Positions 25,705 to 36,642 of a stretch of 64,000 bases of DNA are shown piece after piece (position 1 is the stretch's first letter; each line of letters begins with the position of its first letter). The stretch is from Hydractinia symbiolongicarpus (Eukaryota; Cnidaria; Hydrozoa; Anthoathecata; Hydractiniidae). The stretch covers positions 34,269,828-34,333,827 of the forward strand of contig NC_079876.1 in the NCBI RefSeq assembly GCF_029227915.1, in the 5' to 3' direction. The translations under genes and the position numbers were made by a program. The notes below the pieces were generated by a model. That model saw only the letters and a program-made list of their open reading frames with translations. It had not been told where the DNA came from and made no database searches.

Positions 25705-27100
25705 GTGACTCAACTGTTGTAACACAATTGGACTGACCCCGTTAGAAAGTCAATGAAATTTAGTTTTTGAAACTGTCGCTATTTCTTCAGTGCGCGATAA
25801 CGGCTAGGATTGGTCCCACAGTAAGAAAATGACTTATTAATCCAAATTTTTAAATGAAGCGCTACCACAGCGCCCAGTGTAATCGCTGAGTCCGGCAATC
25901 ATGTGAAATTAAGAAGAATGTTATTTCTTGGAGTCCAATTTTCTCATTTATCACATTTATCAGGTCACAGTCCAAAGTTAGTTCAATTAAGTCCTACAGT
26001 CAATCGTTTCATTGTTAAAAGCGATGCAACCTAGTAATACTAGAAAAATATCGCTAAACACATGTTGGTACGAACATGTGAACCAAACGTTGTACCTCAA
26101 ACGAATTGACACTGTTAGAAAGTCAATGAAATGCAGTTTTTGAAACTTTCGCTATTTCTTCAGCGGGCGATAACGGCTAGGATTGGTCCCACAGTAAGAA
26201 AATGACTTATTAATCCAAATTTTTAAATTGAAGCGCTACCACAGCGCCCAGTGTAATCGCTGAGTTCCGCAATCATGTCAAATTAAAAAGAATGTAATTT
26301 CTTGGAATCCACTTGTCTCACTTATAACATTTACAAGGTCACAGACCAAAATCAGTTCAATTTAGTCCCAAAGTCTATCGGTTCATTGTTAAAAGCAATG
26401 CAACCTAGTAATACCAGAAAATAGTCGCTAAATACATGTTGGTACGAATATGTGACCCAACCATTGTAACTCAAACGTACTGACACCGTAAGAAAGTCAA
26501 TGAAATAGAGTTTTTGAAACTGTCGCTATTTCTTCAGCGCACGATAACGGATAGGATTGGTCCCACATCAAAAAATGACTTATTAATCTAAATTTTTAAA
26601 TGAAGCGCTACCACAGCGCCCAGTGTAATCGCTGAGTTCCCGCAATCATGTCAAATTAAGAAGAATGTTATTTCTTGAAGTCCAATTTTCTCATTTATCA
26701 CATTGATCAGGTCACAGTCAAAAGTTATTTCAATTAAGTCCCACAGTCAATCGTTTCACTGTTAAAAGCGATGCAACCTAGTAATATCAAATAAATATCG
26801 CTAAATACATGTTGGTACGAATATGTAACCCAACAGTTGTAACTTAAACGGACTGACACCGTTAGAAAGTCAATGAAATGTTGTTTTTGAAACTGTCGCT
26901 ATGTCTTCAGCGCGCGATAACGGATAGGATTGGTCTCACAGTAAAGAATGACTTATTCATCTAAATTTTTAATTGAAGCGCTACCACAGCGTCCAGTGTA
27001 GTGGCTGATTTCCGGCAATCACGTCAAATTAAGAAGAATGTTATTTCTTGGAGTCCAATTGTCTCATTTATAACATTTATCAGGTCACAGTCCAAAGTTA
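25705..27100 (+). repeat. Copy of 23093-24490 at a seven-unit offset (2612 bp)
   Basis: Units 23244, 23618, 23990 and 24363 recur as 25856, 26230, 26602 and 26975. Shared private markers include cgaacatgtg, ccaaaatcagttcaattt, ttcccgcaatc and the gtccagtgtagtggctg anchor variant. The match fades near 27100, where gttaaaagggatgc replaces aattaaaagcgatgc. Confidence 0.82.
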
Positions 27101-27720
27101 GTTCAATTAAGTCCCACAGTCAATCGTTTCATTGTTAAAAGGGATGCAACCTAGTAATCTCAGAAAAATATCGCTAAATACATGCTAGTACGAATATGTG
27201 ACCCAACCGTTGTAACTCAAACGGACTGACACCGTTAGAAAGTCAATGAAATGTAGTTTTTGAAACTGTCACTATTTCTTCAGCCCGCGATAACGGCCAG
27301 GATTGGTCCCACAGTAAAGAATGACTTATTTACCTAAACTTTTAAATGAAGCGCTACCACAGCGCCCAGTGTAATCGCTGAGTTCCGGCAATCACGTGAA
27401 ATTAAGAAGAATGTTATTTCTTGAAGTCCAATTGTCTCACTTTTTACATTTATCAGGTCACAGTCCAAAGTTATTTCAATTAAGTCCCACAGTCAATCGT
27501 TTCATTGTTAAAAGGGATGCAACCTAGTAATCTCAGAAAAATATCGCTAAATACATTTTGGTACGAATACGTGACCCAACCGTTGTAACTCAAACGGACT
27601 GACACCGTTAGAAAGTCAATGAAATGTAGTTTTTGAAACTGTCACTATTTCTTCAGCCCGCGATAACGGCCAGGATTGGTCCCACAGTAAAGAATGACTT
27701 ATTTACCTAAACTTTTAAAT

Positions 27721-28093
27721 GAAGCGCTACCACAGCGCCCAGTGTAATCGCTGAGTTCCGGCAATCACGTCAAATTAAGAAGAATGTTATTTCTTGAAGT
27801 CCAATTGTCTCACTTTTCAAATTTATCAGGTCACAGTCCAAAGTTAGTTCAATTAAGTCCCACAGTCAATCGTTTCATTGTTAAAAGGGATGCAACCTAG
27901 TAATCTCAGAAAAATATCGCTAAATACATGCTAGTACGAATATGTGACCCAACCGTTGTAACTCAAACGGACTGACACCGTTAGAAAGTCAATGAAATGT
28001 AGTTTTTGAAACTGTCACTATTTCTTCAGCCCGCGATAACGGCCAGGATTGGTCCCACAGTAAAGAATGACTTATTTACCTAAACTTTTAAAT
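27721..28093 (+). repeat. Representative 373-bp satellite monomer
   Basis: A full-length unit chosen as reference for the array. Order of recognisable blocks: the gcgct/agcgc hairpin near the start; the gttccggcaatcacgtc block; aagaagaatgttatttctt; the variable gtctcac-type block that best separates subfamilies; gtcccacagt copy 1; gcaacctagtaat; the tcgctaaatacatg block leading into the GTAC-centred dyad; ccgtt/aacgg motifs; atgaaatgtagtttttgaaac; cttcag with a CG-rich stretch and gataacgg; gtcccacagt copy 2; then an AT-rich tail. Hand counts for this unit: 80 C, 65 G, 14 CpG. This particular unit carries a variant dyad (catgctagtacg). The phase chosen for the unit start is arbitrary. Confidence 0.95.
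27857..28061 (+). repeat. GTCCCACAGT twice per monomer, about half a unit apart
   Basis: The 10-mer GTCCCACAGT occurs at 27857-27866 and 28052-28061 (195 bp apart), and again 178 bp later in the next unit (28230). The flanks (taa before and caatcg after, versus ttg before and aaagaatg after) are only weakly alike, so descent of the unit from a half-size dimer is possible but not shown. Confidence 0.5.
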
Positions 28094-28466
28094 GAAGCGC
28101 TACCACAGCGCCCAGTGTAATCGCTGAGTTCCGGCAATCACGTCAAATTAAGAAGAATGTTATTTCTTGAAGTCCAATTGTCTCACTTTTTACATTTATC
28201 AGGTCACAGTCCAAACTTATTTCAATTAAGTCCCACAGTCAATCGTTTCATTGTTAAAAATGATGCAACCTAGTAATCTCAGAAAAATATCGCTAAATAC
28301 ATTTTGGTACGAATACGTGACCCAACCGTTGTAACTCAAACGGACTGACACCGTTAGAAAGTCAATGAAATGTAGTTTTTGAAACTGTCACTATTTCTTC
28401 AGCCCGCTATAACGGCCAGGATTGGTCCCACAGTAAAGAATGACTTATTTACCTAATCTTTTAAAT

Positions 28467-31400
28467 GAAGCGCTACCACAGCGCCCAGTGTAATCGCTGA
28501 GTTCCGGCAATCACGTCAAATTAAGAAGAATGTTATTTCTTGAAGTCCAATTGTCTCACTTTTCACATTTATCAGGTCACAGTCCAAAGTTAGTTCAATT
28601 AAGTCCCACAGTCAATGGTTTCATAGTTAAAAGCGACGCAACCTAGTAATATTAGAACAATATTGCTAAATACATGTTGGTACGAATATGTGACCAAACC
28701 GTTGTAACTGAAAGGGACTGACACCGTTAGAAAGTCAATGAAATGTAGTTTTTGAAAATGTCGCTATTTTTTCAGCGCGCGATAACGGATAGGATTGGTC
28801 CCACAGTAAAGAATGACTTATTTATCTAAACTCTTAAATGAAGCGCTACCACACCGGCCAGTGTAATCGCTGATTTCTGGCAATCACGTCAAATTAAGAA
28901 GAATGTTATTTCTTGGAGTCCATATGTCTCATTTATCACATTTATCAGGTCACAGTCGAAAGTTAGTTCAATTATGTCCCACAGTCAATCGTTTCATTGT
29001 TAAAAGGGATGCAACCTAGTAATCTCAGAAAAATATCGCTAAATACATGTTGGTACGAATATGTAACCCAACCGTTGTAACTCAAACGCACTGACACCGT
29101 TAGAAAGTCAATGAAATGTAGTTTTTGAAACTGTCACTATTTCTTCAGCCCGCGATAACGGCAAGGATTGGTCCCACAGTAAAGAATGACTTATTTACCT
29201 AAACTTTTAAATGAAGCGCTACCACAGCGCCCAGTGTAATCGCTGAGTTCCGGCAATCACGTCAAATTAAGAAGAATGTTATTTCTTGAATTCCAATTTT
29301 GTCATTTATCACATTTATCAGGTCACAGTCCAAAGTTAGTTCAATTATGTCCCACAGTCAATCGTTTCATTGTTAAAAGGGATGCAACCTAGTAATCTCA
29401 GAAAAATATCGCTAAATACATGTTGGTACGAATATGTAACCCAACCGTTGTAACTCAAACGGACTGACACCGTTAGAAAGTCAATGAAATGTAGTTTTTG
29501 AAACTGTCACTCTTTCTTCAGCCCGCGATAACGGCAAGGATTGGTCCCACAGTAAAGAATGACTTATTTACCTAAACTTTTAAATGAAGCGCTACCACAG
29601 CGCCCAGTGTAATCGCTGAGTTCCGGCAATCACGTCAAATTAAGAAGAATGTTATTTCTTGAAGTCCAATTGTCTCACTTTTTACATTTATCAGGTCACA
29701 GTCCAAAGTTAATTTAATTAAGTCCCACAGTCAATCGTTTCATAGTTAAAAGCGATGCAACCTAGTAATATTAGAACAATATTGCTAAATACATGTTGGT
29801 ACGAATATGTGACCAAACCGTTGTAACTGAAAGGGACTGACACCGTTAGAAAGTCAATGAAATGTAGTTTTTGAAAATGTCACTATTTTTTCAGCGCGAG
29901 ATAACGGATATGATTGGTCCCACAGTAAAGAAAGACTTATTTATCTAAACTCTTAAATGAAGCGCTACCACAGCGGCCAGTGTAATCGCTGATTTCCGGC
30001 AATCACGTCAAATTAAGAAGAATGTTATTTCTTGGAGTCTAATTGTCTCATTTATCACATTTATCAGGTCACAGTCCAAAGTTAGTTCAATTATGTCCCA
30101 CAGTCAATCGTTTCATTGTTAAAAGGGATGCAACCTAGTAATCTCAGAAAAATATCGCTAAATACATGTTGGTACGAATATGTGACCCAACCGTTGTAAC
30201 TCAAACGGACTGACACCGTTAGAAAGTCAATGAAATGTAGTTTTTGAAACTGTCACTATTTCTTCAGCCCGCGATAACGGCCAGGATTGGTCCCACAGTA
30301 AAGAATGACTTATTTACCTAAACTTTTAAAAGAAGCGCTACCACAGCGCCCAGTGTAATCGCTGAGTTCTGGCAATCACGTCAAATTAAGAAGAATGATA
30401 TTTCTTGAAGTCCAATTGTGTCACTTTTCACATTTATCAGGTCACAGTCCAAAGTTAGTTCAATTAAGTCCCACAGTCAATCGTTTCATAGTTAAAAGCG
30501 ACGCAACCTAGTAATATTAGAACAATATTGCTAAATACATGTTGGTACGAATATGTGACCAAACCGTTGTAACTGAAAGGGACTGACACCGTTAGAAAGT
30601 CAATGAAATGTAGTTTTTGAAAATATCGCTATTTTTTCAGCGCGCGATAACGGATAGGATTGGTCCCACAGTAAGGAATGACTTATTTTTCTAAACTCTT
30701 AAATGAAGCGCTACCACAGCGGCCAGTGTAATCGCTGATTTCCGGCAATCACGTCAAATTAAGGAGAATGTTATTTCTTGGAGTCCAATTGTCTCATTTA
30801 TCACATTTATCAGGTCACAGTCCAAAGTTAGTTCAATTAAGTCCCAGAGTAAATCGTTTCATTGTTAAGAGCGATGCAACCTAGTAATATCAAAAAAATA
30901 TCGCTAAATACATGTTTGTACGAATTTGTTACACAACCGTTGAAACTTAAACGGACTGACACCGTTAGAAAGTCAATGAAATGTAGTTTTTGAAACTGTC
31001 GCTATCTCCTCAGCGCGCGATAACTGCCAGGATTGGTCCCACAGTAAAGAATGACTTATTTACCTAAACTTTTAAATGAAGCGCTACCACAGCGCCTAGT
31101 GTAATCTCTGAGTTCCGGCAATCACGTCAATTTAAGAAGAATGTTATTTCTTGAAGTCCAATTGTCTCACTTTTTACATTTATCAGGTCACAGTCCAAAG
31201 TTAGTTCAACTAAGTCCCACAGTCAATCGTTTCATAGTTAAAAGCGATGCAACCTAGTAATATTAGAACAATATTGCTAAATACATGTTGGTACGAATAT
31301 GTGACCAAACCGTTGTAACACAAAGGGATTGACACCGTTAGAAAGTCAATGAAATGTAGTTTTTGAAAATGTCGCTATTTTTTCAGCGCGCGATAACGGA

Positions 31401-32570
31401 TAGGATTGGTCCCACAGTAAAGAATGACTTATTTATCTAAACTCTTAAATGAAGCGCTACCACAGCGGCCAGTGTAATCGCTGAGTTCCGGCAATCACGT
31501 CAAATTAAGAAGAATGTTATTTCTTGAAGTCCAATTGTCTCATTTTTCACATTTATCAGGTCACAGTCCAAAGTTAGTTCAATTAAGTCCCACAGTAAAT
31601 CGTTTCATTGTTAAGAGCGATGCAACCTAGTAATATCAAAAATATATCGCTAAATACATGTTGGTACAAATTTGTTACACAACCGTTGAAACTCAAACGG
31701 ACTGACACCGTTAGAAAGTCAATGAAATGTAGTTTTTGAAACTGTCGCTATCTCCTCAGCGCGCGATAAAGGCTAGGATTGATCCCACAATAAAAAAATG
31801 ACTTTTTTATCTTAATTCTTAAATGACGCGCTACCACAGAACCCAGTGTAATGGCTGAGTTTCGGCAATCATGTCAAATTAACAAGAATGTTATTTCTTG
31901 GAGTCCAATTTTCTCATTTATAACATTTATAAGGTCACAGACCAAAATCAGTTCAATTTAGTCCCACAGTCTATCGTTTCATTGTTAAAAGCGATGCAAC
32001 CTAGTAATACCAGAAAAATATCGCTAAATACATGTTGGTACGAATATGTGACCAAACCAATTTATCTCAAACGGACTGACACCGTTAAAAAGTCAATGAA
32101 ATAGAGTTTTTGAAACTGTCGCTTTTTCTTCAGCGCACGATAAGGGCTAGGATTGGTCCCACAGTAAAGAATGACTTATTTATCTAAATTTTTAATTGAA
32201 GCGCGACCACAGCGCCCAGTGTAATCGCTGATTTCCGGCAATCACGTCAAATTAAGAAGAATGTTATTTCTTGGAGTCCAATTGTCTTATTTATCACATT
32301 TATCAGGTCACAGTCCAAAGTTAGTTCAATTAAGTCCCACAGTCAATCGTTTCATTGTTAAAAGGGTTGCAACCTAGTAATCTCAGAAAAATATCGCTAA
32401 ATACATTTTGGTACAAATACGTGCCCCAACCGTTGTAACTCAAACGGACTGACACCGTTAGAAAGTCAATGAAATGTAGTTTTTGAAACTGTCACTATTT
32501 CTTCAGCCCGCGATAACGGCCGGGATTGGTCCCACAGTAAAGAATGACTTATTTACCTAAACTTTTAAAT
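28467..32570 (+). repeat. Irregular alternation of two monomer types
   Basis: Units at 28467, 28840, 29213, 29586, 29959, 30332, 30705, 31078, 31451, 31825 and 32198. Two types alternate imperfectly: one with agcgacgcaacc or agcgatgcaacc plus attagaacaatattgc and aaagggactg, the other with agggatgcaacc plus ctcagaaaaatatcgc. The pair 30332/30705 recurs as 32571/32944, 2239 bp (six units) away, sharing gaatgatatttc and aggagaatg or gggagaatg. Unit 31825 is an outlier described separately. Confidence 0.75.
31790..32150 (+). repeat. Outlier monomer related to 22-26 kb units
   Basis: This unit carries aaggtcacagaccaaaatcag, caatttagtccc and gtctatcg, and lacks the local markers. Its nearest relatives in the window are 22124, 23618 and 26230, more than 5 kb to the left. 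It contains a 68-codon open frame (31898-32104, plus strand) that starts and ends within satellite sequence and has no coding support. Confidence 0.75.
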
Positions 32571-33319
32571 GAAGCGCTACCACAGCGCCCAGTGTAATCG
32601 CTGAGTTCTGGCAATCACGTCAAATTAAGAAGAATGATATTTCTTGAAGTCCAATTGTCACACTTTTCACATTTATCAGGTCACAGTCCAAAGTTAGTTC
32701 AATTAAGTCCCACAGTCAATCGTTTCATAGTTAAAAGCGACGCAACCTAGTAATATTAGAACAATATTGCTAAATACATGTTGGTACGAATATGTGACCA
32801 AACCGTTGTAACTGAAAGGGACTGACACCGTTAGAAAGTCAATGAAATGTAGTTTTTGAAAATATCGCTATTTTTTCAGCGCGCGATAACGGATAGGATT
32901 GGTCCCACAGTAAGGAATGACTTATTTTTCTAAACTCTTAAATGAAGCGCTACCACAGCGGCCAGTGTAATCGCTGATTTCCGGCAATCACGTCAAATTA
33001 GGGAGAATGTTATTTCTTGGAGTCCAATTGTCTCATTTATCACATTTATCAGGTCACAGTCCAAAGTTAGTTCAATTAAGTCCCACAGTCAATCGTTTCA
33101 TTGTTAAAAGGGATGCAACCTAGTAATCTCAGAAAAATATCGCTAAATACATGTTGGTACGAATATGTGACCCAACCGTTGTAACTCAAACGGACTGACA
33201 CCGTTAGAAAGTCAATGAAATGTAGTTTTTGAAACTGTTACTATTTCTACAGCCCGCGATAACGGCCAGGATTGGTCCCACAGTTAAGAATGACTTATTT
33301 ACCTAAACTCTTAAATGAA

Positions 33320-33334
33320 GCGCTACCACAGCGC
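33320..33334. other. GCGCT-ACCAC-AGCGC hairpin at monomer start (example)
   Basis: GCGCTACCACAGCGC is a perfect 5-bp inverted repeat with a 5-base loop, five G or C bases in the stem arms on each strand side being unusual in this AT-rich unit. Present in most units. Subfamily variants weaken it: gcggcc removes the outer pair and cagagcc breaks an inner pair (for example units 36302 and 39664). Confidence 0.65.
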
Positions 33335-33497
33335 CCAGTGTAATCGCTGAGTTCCGGCAATCACGTCAAAATAAAAAGAATGTTATTTCTTGAAGTCCAA
33401 TTGTCTCACTTTTCACATTTATCAGGTCACAGTCCAAAGTTAGTTCAATTAAGTCCCACAATTAATCGTTTCATAGTTAAAAGCGACGCAACCTAGT

Positions 33498-33514
33498 AAT
33501 ATTAGAACAATATT
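33498..33514. other. AATATT-agaac-AATATT inverted and direct repeat (subfamily-specific)
   Basis: AATATT is self-complementary, so two copies 11 bp apart form both a direct and an inverted repeat. In the other main subfamily the corresponding sequence is aatatcagaaaaatatcg, where both copies end in c. The two positions usually change together (t/t or c/c). Confidence 0.55.
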
Positions 33515-33521
33515 GCTAAAT

Positions 33522-33541
33522 ACATGTTGGTACGAATATGT
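33522..33541. other. Conserved 20-bp quasi-palindrome centred on GTAC (example)
   Basis: ACATGTTGGTACGAATATGT reads as its own reverse complement at 8 of 10 base pairs. The same 20 bases, with very few changes, occur in almost every full-length unit, flanked by tcgctaaat on the left and gacc or gaca on the right. It lies in the best conserved part of the unit. Imperfect palindromes of this size can be recognised by dimeric DNA-binding proteins; no specific protein is implied. Confidence 0.7.
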
Positions 33542-33921
33542 GACCAAACCGTTGTAACTGAAAGGGACTGACACCGTTAGAAAGTCAATGAAATGTAATT
33601 TTTGAAAATGTCGCTATTTTTTCAGCGCGCGATAACGGATAGGATTGGTCCCACAGTAAGGAATGACTTATTTATCTAAACTCTTAAATGAAGCACTACC
33701 ACAGTGGCCAGTGTAATCGCTGATTTCCGGCAATCACGTCAAATTAAGAAGAATGTTATTTCTTGGAGTCCAATTGTCTCATTTATCACATTTATCAGGT
33801 CACAGTCCAAAGTTAGTTCAATTAAGTCCCACAGTCAATCGTTTCATTGTTAAAAGGGATGCAACCTAGTAATGTCAGAAAAATATCGCTGAATACATGT
33901 TGGTACGAATATGTGACCCAA

Positions 33922-33951
33922 CCGTTGTAACTCAAACGGACTGACACCGTT
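33922..33951. other. Alternating CCGTT / AACGG motifs (example)
   Basis: Within 30 bp the motifs CCGTT, AACGG and CCGTT occur with 8- and 7-base spacers, so each neighbouring pair forms an inverted repeat. A further TAACGG lies about 55 bp downstream (34006-34011). YAACKG is the known core recognised by animal Myb proteins and three of the four motifs fit it; binding here is inference. Confidence 0.5.
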
Positions 33952-35479
33952 AGAAAGTCAATGAAATGTAGTTTTTGCAACTGTCACTATTTCTTCAGCC
34001 CGCGATAACGGCCAGGATTGGTCCCACAGTAAAGAATGACTTATTTACCTAAACTCTTAAATGAAGCGCTACCACAGCGCCCAGTGTAATCGCTGAGTTC
34101 CGGCAATCCCGTCAAATTAAGAAGAATGTTATTTCTTGAAGTCCAATTGTCTCACTTTTCACATTTATCAGGTCACAGTTCAAAGTTAGTTCAATTAAGT
34201 CCCACAGTCAATCGTTTCATAGTTAAAAGCGACGCAACCTAGTAATATTAGAACAATATTGCGAAATACATGTTGGTACGAATATGTGACCAAACCGTTG
34301 TAACTGAAAGGGACTGACACCGTTAGAAAGTCAATGAAATGTAGTTTTTGAAAATGTCGCTATTTTTTCAGCGCGCGATAACGGATAGGATTGGTCCCAC
34401 AGTAAGAAATGACTTATTTATCTAAACTCTTAAATGAAGCGCTACCACAGCGGCCAGTGTAATCGCTGATTTCCGGCAATCACGTCAAATTAAGGAGAAT
34501 GTTATTTCTTGGAGTCCAATTGTCTCATTTATCACATTTATCAGGTCACAGTCCAAAGTTAGTTCAATTAAGTCCCACAGTCAATCGTTTCATTGTTAAA
34601 AGGGATGCAACCTAGTAATCTCAGAAAAATATCGCTAAATACATGTTGGTACGAATATGTGACCCAACCGTTGTAACTCAAACGCACTGACACCGTTAGA
34701 AAGTCAATGAAATGTAGTTTTTGAAACTGTTACTATTTCTTCAGCCCGCGATAACGGCCAGGATTGGTCCCACAGTAAAGAATGACATATTTACCTAAAC
34801 TCTTAAATGAAGCGCTACCACAGCGCCCAGTCTAATCGCTGAGTTCCGGCAATCACGTCAAATTAAGAAGAATGTTACTTCTTGAAGTCCAATTGTCTCA
34901 CTTTTCACATTTATTAAGTCACAGTCCAAAGTTAGTTCAATTAAGTCCCACAGTCAATCGTTTCATAGTTAAAAGCGACGCAACCTAGTAATATTAGAAC
35001 AATATTGCTAAATACATGTTGCTACGAATATGTGACCAAACCGTTGTAACTGAAAGGGACTGACACCGTTAGAAAGTCAATGAAATGTAGTTTTTGAAAA
35101 TGTCGCTATTTTTTCAGCGCGCGATAACGGATAGGATTGGTCCCACAGTAAGGAATGACTTATTTATCTAAACTCTTAAATGAAGCGCTACCACAGCGCC
35201 CAGTGTAATCGCTGAGTTCTGGCAATCACGTCAAATTAAGAAGAATGTTATTTCTTGAAGTCCAATTGTCTCACTTTTCACATTTATCAGGTCACAGTCC
35301 AAAGTTAGTTCAATTAAGTCCCACAGTCAATCGTTTCATAGTTAAAAGCGACGCAACCTAGTAATATTAGAACAATATTGCTAAATACATGTTGGTACGA
35401 ATATTTGACCAAACCGTTGTAACTGAAAGGGACTGACACCGTTAGAAAGTCAATGAAATGTAGTTTTTGAAAATGTCGC

Positions 35480-36642
35480 TATTTTTTCAGCGCGCGATAA
35501 CGGATAGGATTGGTCCCACAGTAAAAAAATGACTCATTTATCTAAACTCCTAAATGTAGCGCTACCACAGCGCCCAGTGTAATCGCTGAGTTCCGAAAAT
35601 CACGTCAAATTAAGAAGAATGTTATTTCTTGGAGTCCAATTGTCTCACTTTCACATTTATAAGGTCACAGTCCATAATCAGCTCAATTAAGTCCCACAGT
35701 CAATCGTTTCACTGTTAAAAGCCATACAACCTAGTAACATTAGAAAAATATTGCTAAGTACATGTTGGTACAAATATGTGACCAAACCATTGTAACTCAA
35801 ACGGACTGACACCGTTAGAAAGTCAATGAAATGTAGTGTTTGAAACTATTGCTACTACTTCAGCGCGCGCTAACGGATAGGATTGGTCCCACAGTAAAAA
35901 AATGACTTATTTATCCAAACTCTTAAATGTAGCGCTACCACAGCGCCCAGTGTAATCGCTGAGTTCCGGCAATCACGTCAAATTAAGAAGAATGTTATTT
36001 CTAGGAGTCCAATTGTCTCCTTTATTACATGTATAAGGTCACAGTCCATAATCAGTTCAATTAAGTCCCATAGTCAATCGTTTCACTGTTAAAAGCAATA
36101 CAACCTAGTAATATCAGAAAAATATCGCTAAATACATGTTGGTACGAATATGTGCCTCAACCATTGTAACTCAAACGGATTGATACTGTTAGAAAGTCAA
36201 TGAAATATACTTTTTGAAACTGTCTCTATTTCTTCAGCGCGGGATAACAGCTAGGATTGGTCCCACAGTAAGAAATGACTTATTTATCTAAATTTTGATA
36301 TGAAGCGCTACCACAGAGCCCAGTGTAATCGCTAAGTTTCGGCAATCATGTCAAATTAAGAAGAATGTTATTTCTTGGAGTCCAATTGTCTCCTTTATCA
36401 CATTTATCAGGTGACAGTCCAAAGTTAGTTCAATTAAGTCCTATAGTCAATCGTTTCATAGTGAAAAACGATGCAACCTAGTAATATTAGAAAAATATTG
36501 CTAAATACATGTTGGTACGAATATGTGACTCAACCGTTGTAACTCAAACAGATTGATACTGTTAGAAAGTCAATAAAATGTAGTTTTTGAAACTATTGCT
36601 ACTTCTTCAGCGCGCGCTAACGGCTAAGATTGGTCCCACAGT
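35480..36642 (+). repeat. Three-unit segment repeated 3362 bp downstream
   Basis: Units 35556 and 35929 (both gtagcgctacc) and 36302 (gagcc anchor) recur as 38918, 39291 and 39664, nine units away. Edges lie in the gcgcgataacgg region at left and in cccacagtaaaaa versus cccacagtcaaaa at right. Confidence 0.85.

Larger units (their letters stand above)
26975..28466 (+). repeat. Two-unit HOR (746 bp), two tandem copies
   Basis: Units 26975/27348 are repeated as 27721/28094. The first of each pair carries catgctagtacg, the second carries cattttggtacgaatacg and ttatttcaatt. Both have the ccgcgataacggcc tail typical of the next several kilobases. Confidence 0.88.
32571..35181 (+). repeat. Two-unit HOR (746 bp), ~3.5 copies
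   Basis: Units 32571, 33317, 34063 and 34809 (gttccggc or gttctggc, cgaagtccaatt, agcgacgcaacc, attagaacaatattgc) alternate with 32944, 33690 and 34436 (gcggccag or gtggccag, gatttccgg, agggatgcaacc). Each pair is 746 bp. Small private changes mark individual copies: aaaataaaaagaatg in 33317, caatcccgtc in 34063, tacttcttg in 34809. These private changes reappear in the 42-45 kb duplicate. Confidence 0.9.

Noticed and set aside
28041-28065. RNA polymerase III B-box-like sequence (ggattggtccc)
   Set aside because: Only about half of the consensus positions agree and no A box is found at a suitable distance upstream, so a tRNA- or SINE-derived origin is not supported.
31898-32104. Open frame of 68 codons on the plus strand
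   Set aside because: Lies wholly in one satellite unit, has no ribosome binding or splice context, and is just a unit variant with stops lost; neighbouring units of the same type are closed.
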